Part shown: one piece after another, positions 11,190-20,789 of the stretch | Layout: every line of letters begins with the position of its first letter | Position numbering within the stretch: position 1 is the stretch's first letter | From: Microbotryomycetes sp. JL201 | Taxonomy: Eukaryota; Basidiomycota; Microbotryomycetes | Assembly: GCA_033819885.1 (NCBI GenBank) | Contig: JAQYUZ010000035.1 | Location: 62,001 to 126,000 of the forward strand | DNA: 64,000 bases | Direction: 5' to 3' | Notes under the pieces: model-generated | Database searches by the model: none | What the model was told of the DNA's origin: nothing | Seen by the model: only the letters and a program-made list of their open reading frames with translations | Position numbers and translations under genes: made by a program

Positions 11190-13165
11190 GCTGGTGCAAG
11201 TCTTCCGGCAGAGCGGGGCTTTTGATTCTCTGCCTTGCTGCAAGAATCAACACGAGCCTCACGAACGCCTGATGCTTGATCCATCGCGAATCGTCTGCCT
11301 CGTCGGTGCCGACGTAGAGCTGTCCAAGCTCAAGCTGATCCACACTCGTCGGTCGAATGGCCGCCGGCACTTGCATGACAATGTCGCCGTGTTGCTGTAG
11401 CAGGTCGTGCACCGCACTTGCGAGGTATCCCTCCGGACATTCTCCGCCAACGCCGGCGCTCGATTCGGATACCTCGCGGCAAATTTGGCAGAGGTGACGA
11501 TCAATACGGGGGCGATCACGACGCAAGAGATGGATCTCAACCGGAGAATGATGGCTAGAATCACCCTTTTTGTGGCGAAGGATGATCCAAAAGTTCATGA
11601 ACGTCTCGCCAAGAGACTCCACATTGCCGGGGACAGCTGGCGCATCATTGTGACGGCGTACGACTTTTAATGCGTCGACAAAGAGCCGTAACCCGTGGCC
11701 TGCAAGACGACCAAAAAACGTAGAGCCAGTACTTTCAACCATGAATTCTGCCCGGGTAACGTCTTGGAGGCACCTGACACTCAGAGCGTATTCATCATCA
11801 GAATACTCGAGTCCGCTTGCGCCCTTCTTCACGTCCTGAATGGCCGTTTGAGACAATGACGGGCCGCTCTTGATCGTTGGCGAGTTCCACACGCGCACGC
11901 AGTCGTCAACATGATGTTCAATGCGCTGAAGCTCGGATGTGCGAACGTCGTCAAGTGTAGTAGTCGGCGAAAGGCGCGTTGGGCGCGTGCGGGACGGCGC
12001 ATATTCATCAGGAGAGGCTACGACCGCAGCAAGGGCTTTGTTCACGGCGTCGAGCACGTCGATGAGCGTCTGCTCGGGCTGGTAATTAGAAACCAGACCG
12101 CCAGGGTGCGAGTTTAGCCGCGAGGCGCCCAGTGCCGCAATCACTAGCTCTTCTAGGGACGACGCCATCGGATGCGCCCGAAGCTCGTACACCGTATCAT
12201 TGGCCAATGTCCACTCGTTGCCGGGTAAGTCCAGCTCGTAAGATTCAAAGCTTGCAACGGTCAAGGAATTTAACTTGACGAAATTGACGAGGTGCGCCTG
12301 GCTTTTGCCTTCGTCATCGCTTGCGCGACCCTCACCTCCCTTCTTGGAGCTGAGTCCGGCGTACACGCGCTGACACGCCTCCTCAGGCCCTAAGTCCGCA
12401 GTCGCGGCGAGCAATGGCGCCTCGCGCATGAAACCTGCCGGGTACGCGTCCGTGTAATCTCTCGACCACTGAAGGTGTTGTGCGACGCTCGCCTTCAACA
12501 CACGTAAATAGACGTGTATCCGGCCGGACCTGTCGATTTCTCGGTCCCAGGAGAGCGAGTACGGGGCTTCGGTCTTGGTGATTCCCGGCAAGCTTGTCAA
12601 GTCGGCAGATAACGGTTTCGCGGTGAGTTGGCAGAGCGCTTCGAGAAGTTGTGCGTGAGAGATCAGGTAAGCCGCCAACGGGTGATGAATTTGGAGCTGC
12701 TCTCGACTCTCGAGCTCGTATTGGGGAGCGAGAGCCCGCAGAAGTCATCTTAAGCGCGCCTTGGCGTCCGTCAGCGAGGCCAACTCTTCCGAGCTTGCGA
12801 GCTCTGTCTGCCTTCCCATGACGGCTTGCCACTCTTGTACAAGATCTTTCAGAGTTGCTGTGTGCGTAGCGATGACTGCTTGACGTTGCTCGGCACGCTT
12901 CTGTGCCGCGATCTCGGTCCTACCGCTTGAGCGTTTGCGCTCTGTGTCGATTGTGTCGGCATATTAGAACTTTTCTGCGGTCGCCGTCGCACCTGCGTCC
13001 CTGACAGACGTCCTAATGTTAGCTCTCGTTACTTCAGTTCCTCCAAGGACCTGGTACCGTGAGGCTCGCCGACTGCTTACGCGAGCCTTGCAATCGAGGC
13101 CGGGATGCAAGCGATGCAGATCCCCGCACCGGTTCTGGTGCTGGTGAGGCTGAGAAAGGTGGAAC
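9190..13165. repeat. Large inverted repeat with 63-nt loop
   Basis: Left arm about 9190-11189 and right arm about 11253-13165 are reverse complements of one another. The junction is sharp: TGAGGCTCG at 11181-11189 is matched by CGAGCCTCA at 11253-11261 with 63 unpaired bases between. By eye the inner roughly 700 bp of the arms are near 90% identical, while the outer parts are much more diverged. The arms carry the C-terminal half of an unknown gene family, tail to tail. A read-through transcript would fold into a hairpin of well over 1 kb. Confidence 0.8.
11253..12960 (-). pseudogene. Unknown repeat-family gene, right copy, C-terminal half
   Basis: A frame of about 520 codons is open from 12744 to 11170 (through the loop into the other arm), the longest in the repeat region. 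It reads LAAYLISHAQLLEALCQLTA, SGRIHVYLRVLKA, KKGGEGRASDDEG, SGPSLSQTAIQDVKKGAS, FGRLAGHGLRLFVDALK, SLGETFMNFWIILRH and LRRDRPRIDRHLCQICRE. Upstream the same frame continues through TEIAAQKRAEQRQA and KDLVQEWQAVMGRQTELA after one in-frame stop (12745-12747). The true 3' end is missing, since the frame runs over the palindrome centre. The protein looks soluble and partly helical, with no motif I can name. Calling it a pseudogene is inference; it could be an intact gene with an unrecognised intron. Confidence 0.5.
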
Positions 13166-13171
13166 AATTCA

Positions 13172-14034
13172 CCGCGGCGAACGCTGCTGCGAAAAGATCG
13201 CTCAGTCTGGTGTCTATCTGCAGAGTCTGACGATGATGCGAAAACATCCAACGGCCAAGTCGACTTTGACAGGGGCAACCTCCAAGCGAACAGACTTGAT
13301 GCTGAAGACCTCGACGCATGCATTCTCGACACGGTCGCCCGTCACGCTGTCGGTCTCGAGTCGGACGAAGAGTGGTTCGCCACGGTCGTTCGCCAACAAG
13401 ATTGGGCCAAGTCTCGCGCCAGATCCCTGGCCTCTGCAAGGCCATTAAGCCAAAGCCACAGCCATACGCCCAAGAGTATGACATGAACGCTCCCTATCAA
13501 TGTGATGCGACAACTAACGCTTTGCGACGGCGACTGCAGAAACATTTCAGTACGCCAATAATGCTGACGTTGCTCGGCACGCTTCTGTGCCGCGATCTCG
13601 GTACTGCGACCGAAGCGTTTGCGCTCTGCGTCACTAGTGTTGCTGTACTGAAATGGTTCTGCAGTCGCCGTCGCAAAGTGTCAGATGTCACATCAGATTC
13701 AAAGGGAGCGTTCTTGTCGTACTCTTCGGCGAATGGCTTTGACTTTGGCTCAAAGGCCTTGCGGTGACGCGCGCGGCCAAGGCTTTGGCGCGAGACTTGG
13801 CCCGATTTCGTCGGCGAACGACCGTGGCGAACCATTCTTCGTCCGACTCGAGATCGACAGCGTGATGGGCGACCGTGTCGAGAATGCATGCGTCGAGGTC
13901 TTCAGCATCAAGTTTGTTCGCTTGAAGGTTGCCCCTGTCAAAGTCGATTTGGCCGTTGGACGTTTCCGAATCATCATCAGACTCTGCAGACAGGCATCAG
14001 ACTGAGCGATCTCGTCGTAGCAGCGTTCTCGGCG
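13172..14034. repeat. Second, nested palindrome with 91-nt loop
   Basis: Arms 13172-13553 and 13645-14034 are reverse complements, centred on a loop at 13554-13644. Near the loop the match is almost perfect: TTTGCGACGGCGACTGCAGA is followed by CATTTCAGTAC on both arms. Each arm carries the acidic N-terminal segment of the unknown family (DDDSETSNGQIDFDRGNLQA in the minus-strand arm). This segment is inverted within the right copy, separating its N-terminal and C-terminal halves. Confidence 0.8.
13565..13602. repeat. 38-bp direct repeat of 12881-12918
   Basis: The 38 bases beginning TGACGTTGCTCGGCACGCTT occur at 12881-12918 and again, identical, at 13565-13602. On the minus strand both encode TEIAAQKRAEQRQ of the unknown family. 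The second copy sits in the loop of the nested palindrome. The pair marks where the N-terminal and C-terminal parts of the right gene copy were separated and partly duplicated. Confidence 0.75.
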
Positions 14035-15080
14035 GTGAGTGAGACTAACCGTCAACTCGGTTGAACTTTCTTCGGCCAGTTTCAGGGTCGTAGTCTGCTT
14101 TGCCAATGTCAGTCTGAGCAAGCGTTCTTGGTTTGTGCTAACCCGCGCACCTTCGTAAGTGAAATCTGAATCAGAGCTCGACAAGCCAGCCGCATCCTCG
14201 AGCGCGTCGTCAGAGTCGTATGCGTCTGTGTAGTGTGCGCAAAAACAGGCTTCTCATCAGTTTGGACAACTAAGGTGGCTCGCTACTACAACACTTGCCT
14301 GTATCTTGACCCGACTGGCTCGGTTCTCGCGGTCGCTTGCGCGGTGCCACCGATATCGTGCCGCTCTGCACGGTCTCGTACGCTTGCGCTGACCGTAGCG
14401 GAGTGTGTGAGCTCTCAAATACTCTACTTAAAGCTTCTCGCCAGTGCTACAGCATTGACAACGTCTGAATCGTCGACGTGCCTTGCAACTGGCTTTCGAA
14501 AACTCTGGCCTGCCGCTCACCTGAAACTGTGATGAGGTCTGGCTAACCGAGCAGGGTCTTTCAATAGAGTGAGCGCACGCGGAGGTATTGTGGTGAGCAA
14601 AAGCTCGAGCAGCTCAAGCAGCGGGTGGGGCATTGGGTCAGGAGTTTGTCCGAGCTCATTATTTCGCCGAGTGCAGAGTTTGGACAAAATGGCTCGGTCT
14701 GCACGTAAGCAAGCATATTCTCGCTCGGTCAGATACTCGGCAGCATTTGAAAATGTTACACGCGCTATAGCCCCACTTTGGCCATCAAAGTCATGCATTC
14801 GAGTTTCTCTGTCGACTTCGTTGTGCCTTCGGCGAGCGCTGACAGGAGACTTTAAGAGGCAAGCATACTCGCGCTCCGTGGCCACGAGAGGCTGTGCGCA
14901 TTCAGGAGTGCAAGCGCAGGCTCGGGGCGAAGGCGACGACGGCACACAATCAGAGCCAGAAATGCCGTTGCATGCTGTCAAATTCACAGAAGCAGGGCTG
15001 AGGCAAGTCTTAAGCGACGTTGTCAGAGAGCGGCCTCTGCGGCGAACGCGAGCGATTTCGTCTCGGAGGGGACTGGTCAC
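13645..15080 (-). pseudogene. Unknown repeat-family gene, right copy, N-terminal half
   Basis: On the minus strand, frames join through plausible GT-AG introns: an exon ending SLLKDP-to-HHSFR (15080-14529), an exon with VFESSHTPLRSAQAYETVQS and SVAPRKRPRE, then NAYDSDDALEDAAGL, TNQERLLRLTLAKQTTTLKL and, after an intron starting GTTAGT near 14051, the acidic segment SDDDSETSNGQIDF. That last intron is conserved at the same place in the left copy (GTCAGT), which argues these were real genes. No ATG is clear; the first long frame contains two EREYACL repeats. Coding continuity is lost at the palindrome loop, so this half is cut off from its C-terminal half at 12960. Function unknown. Confidence 0.45.
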
Positions 15081-15366
15081 TCGTGACGGTCACAAGCGCG
15101 CGCACAGACCACGAACATCAAGCCCCCCTCGTTTGGAGCTGACCACAAGAATGTCGCCTTCATCTCATATCTTGCATTCGCGTCGGTGCGCAAGCTTCCT
15201 GCCAGGACGTCTTATGACGGAATTCAGGGGTCGCGAACATAATGACGAACGGGCCACCAACGGCGAGTGATACGCGCGCTTACTGTCGCGTACAATCAAC
15301 GTAGCACGATAGCAAGTAAGTCGAAATGCAGCACAGTGACTTTGCAAGGTCGGTTACAGCTACTTT

Positions 15367-16136
15367 TCATGTAGAGAAAACGTCCGCAAGTTGGTAACAA
15401 GTGGAGTTCACGGAAAGTTTCTTTTTCCCTCGACGAACTAAGTGTCCTCCACCATTGCGACTTGCGGAGTCATTACTTTCGAGAATATTGTATTTCCGTA
15501 GTTTGTATTGAGCACGAGCGTGATCAGTAGAATGGCAGAAGACACAGAAATGCGTGCCTCGACGAGCCGTCACGAAGACGGTGGCGTCGAACTCCTGCCC
15601 ATCACACTTGATTTCCATGCGGCGAGGTGGAAGGGGGCGGGACGGGGTGAGAATAAGGGCAAAATGAATGGTGCCGTCGATCATGGTCAATTGATTGCAT
15701 CCGCCGGTTACGAGCTTGAGGACAACGCCGCAATGACTCAATATGCGCCTAAGCTCGGCCATGACTTGGGTCTCAGGCACGAGGTCAGTGAGGTATACTT
15801 CTATAAGTGTAAGTGGTCCAACAGGATGATGTAACGGTGTCAAGGAAACCGTGATCGTGTTCAGAAGGAACCCGTCCTCCTCGATGCGAAGCCGAGCACC
15901 GAGCCTGAAACATGCTTTGTCCACGTTCGAGGAAGAAAACACTTTGTAGTCAGTCAGGGTACTGCTTGGAAAAAGCTACACGGATGACGATGGTGCCGGA
16001 AGGCGCCGTCACTCGGAAGGCCCGCTTGCGCGGGGAAGTGAAAGGGATTTGCTGTACATGTATTTTGGGTGGAAATTGGGTGCTGTGGCTGTTGTACAGC
16101 GTTCGCGTAAGATGGTGGCGTCATAGTAGTTTGCAA
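15367..16136 (-). mobile_element. Broken retroelement ORF with CCHC-like knuckle
   Basis: A 191-codon frame with a Cys-x2-Cys-x4-His knuckle near its end (THFCVFCHSTDHARAQY), preceded by a Pro/Gln-rich N-terminal part containing SYANAV. This combination is typical of ORF1/Gag-like proteins of fungal retroelements. No reverse transcriptase or integrase is visible nearby, and I see no terminal repeats, so LINE ORF1 and LTR Gag cannot be told apart. It is a broken fragment. Its 5' side lies about 125 bp from the tRNA gene at 16263. Confidence 0.5.
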
Positions 16137-16262
16137 CTAGCAATTGGCGGAAAATCGGTCTAAAACCTCATGTTTATCCGCGCGTGCCAAAGCACAAAGA
16201 CGCGGCCCGAAGACCAAAAAAAAAAAGTTTATATTGCAAAAAAAACAGTGTCCCTTCCATGA

Positions 16263-16347
16263 GGACGCTTGGCCAAGAGGTAAGGCGCTTGACTTCGGCT
16301 TTACTTCCGACATCAAGAGATCACAGGTTCGATCCCTGTAGCGTTCG
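16263..16347 (+). tRNA. tRNA-Arg(TCG) with 13-nt intron
   Basis: A full cloverleaf can be drawn. Acceptor stem GGACGCT (16263-16269) pairs with AGCGTTC (16340-16346) through one G-U; D arm GCC-AAGAGGTAA-GGC; anticodon stem CTTGA/TCAAG; T arm ACAGG-TTCGATC-CCTGT; discriminator G. The anticodon loop is 20 nt, so a 13-nt intron (CTTTACTTCCGAC) placed one base after the anticodon restores the 7-nt loop CTTCGGA with anticodon TCG. Box A-like (TGGCCAAGAGG) and box B (GGTTCGATCCC) promoter elements are present. Confidence 0.88.
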
Positions 16348-16348
16348 C

Positions 16349-16355
16349 TTTTTTT
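16349..16355 (+). terminator. RNA polymerase III T-run
   Basis: Seven T residues start two bases after the tRNA-Arg discriminator, a standard pol III stop. Confidence 0.85.
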
Positions 16356-17339
16356 GGTGCCGGATTTCAGTGCGGTTCCCACGAATTCAAGCAACACACT
16401 TGGGCATTTTAGGTGGTGGCATGCAGCTACTCCTGAATATCGTGGTCGCGACGCCACGGGACTGGGTGCCCAAGATTAGGCAGCGTGGAGGTATTTTTCT
16501 TTTTGCCTCGCTCCAGATTCAGACTTTATATCCCATCTTGACACGGGGCATCGTTCTGGTAAAGAGAAACTCGAGTTGCTACACCTGGTTCATCCGGGAA
16601 TGCGTGCAACGTCGAGGTGGGATCAATTGACGGCGCTTGCAAAGACTTTGAAGCTTTGATGAAGGTAAAGTTTGAGCAGAATGCGCGGTGGAAGCAGATT
16701 GTACAGCGCGGTCTGTGAAAGAGCTCTGTCGCAATCGCCTCAAACCAAAGGACACCAAAATAATAGTGAAATCTTCAAAGGCAAAGCCAATGACTGGAAT
16801 AAGAGGGTTTGGACGGAAAGCCGCAGTTGTTTCAGCGTTGAAAGGTCCAGACTTGCACAAGTCCGAAAATAAATTTGGACCAATCTCTTTGGCTTGAGGC
16901 AAGGGTAGACAAAGCTTCCTGGCTGGTGTTCCCTGATCTTCGTTTGCACGGGAGGTCACGCTTCGAGATCGTCAAGCAAAGTAGGGCTCATTTGCCCCGG
17001 ACGCATGATCATCAGGCACTTTCCAGTCATCCATCCCGGGATCCGTACACCTGGGACCCTTGTGGTGCACAAGCTTATGGCTGAATAATACGCACAATCG
17101 TCCGTCATGCTTGCGAGCCGAGTTTTCCGCAAAGATAAAGATCTGGTCAGGCGCTCTTTGCTTCCTACGTCGATTTCCGCAGGTGATGAGCAGCGCTCAC
17201 TGTAGCGGCCCTATCGCGCGCAGACCCAACCTGAAAGTCAAGACAACGGTTTGTAGCAGTCTTGATCGCCTGAGGCAAAAAATGCATCCGTTCGCTGATG
17301 GCCAATACAACAACAAGGATTTGCACAATCCAATACATC
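16356..17339. other. Intergenic, nothing recognised
   Basis: About 980 bp between the tRNA terminator and the IES6 stop. Only short overlapping frames on both strands, none with a motif or splice-consistent neighbour. Confidence 0.45.
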
Positions 17340-17842
17340 TCACCGCAGCACGACTCCCTGACCTCGCAGCGACAGGTACGCCTGCGACACACCTGGCTGA
17401 AACGTCTTGATGACTTCATAAACTTCGGCATTGTGGTACCTCAGCGTCGAATTTGGATCGACGTACTTGCCCTGCCACCATTTGTCAGTTCAAGACGAGA
17501 AACGCCACCTCGAGCCCACTGACCTCGAGCCCTGTAATGTCGCAGTACTTTTTGGGCGGAATGACAGACGGTGCAGCGTCAACAGTCATGACTGCAAGTA
17601 AAAAGTCAGCAAGCCATGCATCAAGTGACGGTACCCGGTCGCCACTCACAGGATACGACCTCGGGTTGGATCTTGTCGGGCTCGCGCTCGCGTTCGAGCT
17701 TTTGGTGCTGCAGCTTTTGCTCGACACGCTCGCGCTCTATGATGAGCAGTTGTTTGAGATTCTTGTTGCGCTTGGACGATGCTGCTCGCTGCGCAAAGAA
17801 CTGGTGATTCTTGAACGGCCTCCATGTCTCTGCATACGACAT
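17340..17842 (-). CDS. IES6: INO80 complex subunit Ies6 (YL1_C domain)
   Basis: Subunit of the INO80 chromatin remodeller, where Ies6 works with Arp5 to couple ATPase to nucleosome sliding. Exons: 17842-17650, 17591-17524, 17471-17340, 130 aa. The N-terminal part is basic and helical (FKNHQFFAQRAASSKRNKNL), like yeast Ies6. The C-terminal YL1_C domain is complete once spliced: IPPKKYCDITGLE-GKYVD, then TLRYHNAEVY and the end RGQGVVLR. I start at the ATG at 17842; an in-frame upstream exon near 17920-18000 (ending SSTATP, donor GTGAGT) could extend the protein, but it has no ATG of its own. Shares a divergent promoter with the ATP synthase subunit d gene. Confidence 0.85.
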
Positions 17843-18203
17843 TTCTTCGGCGGTGACTGCAGACTGTGCGATGGACAGACATCAATCAGAGTGCAAGTAT
17901 GGCGCGACTCAGGCACTCACAGGTGTCGCCGTCGACGAGTGTTGCGTCACGTCGCCGCGCGGTGACGCTGCAGCGGATGTCCTACGCGAGAAAGCAGTGG
18001 AGCGTCAGTCAAAGCTGCCACGCGCGCTCATGCCCTGCGATTCACATGTTTGCCGCCGTGAGATTGTCCGCCAACGCAAATGCCCACCGGCGCTCGAGCC
18101 TCTCTGAGCAGAGCCCGATCGGGATGCGGTACCCGAGCGGGGATTTGTGCGTGCGTGGCCGACTCGAGCCGATCGCGTGTCGCGGCTCCCCACGTCACCG
18201 TCG

Positions 18204-19115
18204 CCATGTCTGCCGCAGCGTCAGTGACGATGAAAGCCGAGATTGACTGAGCTGACACCTTGTGCTGCAGCGTCGCCGTTGACTGGACGCGCATCTCGAC
18301 GAAACTCGGTTTGCACCGGGGCACGTCCCATTTCGCGTCACATGCGCCCGCCGGCGTGCCATGCTGACACGCAATCGTTTCTTTGACTCGAACAGAGACG
18401 CTCGCGGCCTTGAGCGCGTTCCGCAAGCGCGCTGCTGATGCCCGCTCGGCGCACGCAACTTACTCGAACGCGCCGCGAACGGTCGACTTTGAGCGATACC
18501 GCGCCATCCTCAAGAACAAGGACGTTGTCGCAGAAGGCGAGAAGCTGTTCAAGCAGTTCAAGGCCCAGGACTACGACGTCAAGGCCCAGCTCAAGGCCAT
18601 TGACGCGTTCGAGCAGAAGGCCGTCAGTCGCTCGAAAGACGCACTACTGATTGCGAAACAACTCGGCTGAATACGTACCAATCATGACAGGTTGCTTCCG
18701 CCAAGGAGACCGCAACCAAGATTGATTCCGAGCTGTCCAACCTCAACTCGACCTTGAAGAACATTCAAGACGCTCGTCCGTTCGAGCAGCTCACAGTGAG
18801 CCACAAAACCGCACGCCAGCACATCTCGATGACTCACATTGTCGAAATATTTGTGCAGATCGACGACGTCACCAAAGCTCGCCCCGAGATCACCAAGACT
18901 GTTGAGAACATGGTCAAGAAGGGCAAGTGGACCGTGCCCGGCTACACCGAAAGTGAGTAATGTCCAGACCAAAGCTAGAATCAGCGATCTCTGAACTTTT
19001 CTCTTCTGCAGAGTTTGGCGTGAGTGCATTGGATCCCGGTTCGATGACTGTCGTTGCAGGACCGCAGATGCTGACCGATCTCTCGCTGCTTCCGCCAACG
19101 CTAGAACTTGAGTAA
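18204..19115 (+). CDS. ATP7: Mitochondrial F1Fo ATP synthase subunit d
   Basis: Peripheral-stalk subunit that holds F1 against Fo in the inner membrane. Exons: 18204-18217, 18271-18320, 18396-18622, 18691-18795, 18859-18952, 19012-19019, 19068-19115, 181 aa. Family landmarks: VDWTRISTKLGL, ALSAFRKR, TVDFERYRAILKN, LKAIDAFEQKAV, LKNIQDARPFEQLT, then GKWTVPGYTEKFG and DLSLL at the end. Exon 1 is 14 nt and exon 6 only 8 nt; the latter supplies the conserved KFG. The second intron is best read with a GC donor at 18321, giving LHRETLAALSAFRKR; a GT donor at 18349 would instead insert about 10 extra residues. Confidence 0.9.
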
Positions 19116-20789
19116 GTGCACGCGTGACGAGTGCATGCGTGCAATCTGCTAACATTCAGCACTCGCAGGTGCCATCTAATCGCCTCACAAGACATGGCAA
19201 ACGACCGGGAAGATTATAGAACTTTCACAAAACAATTCAACGTGTCGTTCAATGTAGAAAGAGGTTCTTATGGAATACGAGAAGGATTCCAGCATGATAT
19301 TGTCGCTTGCTGCGAGAGTCTTGGCGGGGCCTCCTGAAGGGTCGCTTGACGAAATACTCCTACACTTGTCCTTCTCGTGCCCCGAGCGGTCGGCACAAGG
19401 CTGCAGCTGGCGTGATTCAGCTCTCTGGCGGCCTCTTTGTGACGTCTCTCTTGATCGCGCGGTCACCGGGACAAAAGGTTTGAGATTTCGCAGCTTCGCC
19501 GATAAACTCTCGCAGATCCACCAAGTGATACAGCGCGTGCTGGCCCGCACTCCGACTAGCAAACATACCGGCACTATCGGATTGATCATCTCCTTCCGGA
19601 CCAAGAAGCCTTCAAGGAGCCAGACTCGCAATGATCGCGCCTTGTTCCCACGCCGACTCAACGAAAGAGCCGACGCGATGGACGTGGTGACAGTGTGCTT
19701 GACAGATTCGAGCCGAAAAAGCATGTAGAGAGACAGGACGGTGAGTCTCGCGCGCAAGGACGAATCTTTTTTGATTTGCAGGCCTAACCCATAGCTCGTC
19801 CGCGTTGGTCGCTGGCTCGGTTTCATTGAAAATTGTCAAACACTTGATTGAGCTCACCAAGAAGCTAACCTGGAATTGCGCGAGGTAATGTGCGACTTGC
19901 TCGTTCAAGTCCACTGTCTTGTCGAGGTAAAAAGCCGAGAACGCCCTCGAACAAGCGCTGGCAATTGTCCAACGTCGAGCTGGCCAAACCTTACAGAGTC
20001 CTGATGCAGTGATCGGCTCTATTCGCATAGCGAAAGCGTCTCTGTTCGACTCTGTAGGTCGTCTCGCTGCGGACTGCCCAAGTCGCTGTTGGAGAAGGAA
20101 ATTGCGCGCGTGTGAGATCACTATTCGTCCACAACTGCACTCACACTGTATCCAGAATGATTGCTGAGGTCGAGACGGGAGCAAGTACGACATCAACGAG
20201 GCAAAGCAAGGATCGTTGAGTCGCAAAGGCCAGTGGGGTTTGTTTGCGCATCTTCATCGGTTCGACTTGGCATATGGAGCATACAGGTGGCTTGTATCTC
20301 TAAACGGCTTCCATCTCGGTTTTGAGGTCGGATGTGTGGGGAAACAAACGGGTCCTGTGCAGGTGCAGTGCCTCGAGCGTCTCGCCGATTGAATGCGAGG
20401 TGGCGCCGGTCCGAACTACATATGTCAAGGGGCAGCGGTTGCGCCCGTCGAATCAGAACTTGTATTGGACCGTGACTTTGGGAGTTCGTGAACCCCGACC
20501 AAGCAGCTGTGCAACGCAATCAAAACGTAATTAGAATCGATGAACATATGTCACTTTTGCAGATCCGAGCAAAGCGAACAACATGATAGAATTACTTCCG
20601 GCGCTGCACAGAGAAAGGGGTGGATTATTTGAGCTCAAATTTGGCATACAGAACTCGCTCGACTGTCAGCGACGTCAGATTCACTTGTGCAAGCTGGCGA
20701 GCCGCGCAATGACCAGGTCAGTCTACGACACCCGGCATCAACGCGATATGAGATTGCCCAGAGCACGTAACTGATGACGACTTTGGCGC
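19116..20789. other. Gap with unassigned open frames
   Basis: About 1.7 kb. Long frames overlap on both strands at 19185-20226: a minus frame of 213 codons, another of 204 codons, and a plus frame of 152 codons from 19270. A further plus-strand stretch around 19320-19470 reads RLTKYSYTCPSRAPSGRH followed by a hydrophobic run (GGLFVTSLLIA), which looks protein-like, but I could not extend it through splice sites into a gene. It may be a decayed gene or an unrecognised one. Confidence 0.35.

Noticed and set aside
13318-13889. Two similar 130-150-codon frames starting MHSRHGRPSRCRSRVGRR on opposite strands
   Set aside because: They are the out-of-frame reading of the two arms of the nested palindrome, not a gene pair.
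14569-15270. 233-codon plus-strand frame
   Set aside because: It lies opposite the N-terminal half of the unknown family, whose introns and conserved segments support the minus strand.
17866-18458. Long frames on both strands between IES6 and ATP7
   Set aside because: GC-rich composition effect; only the possible IES6 5' exon near 17920-18000 has any support.
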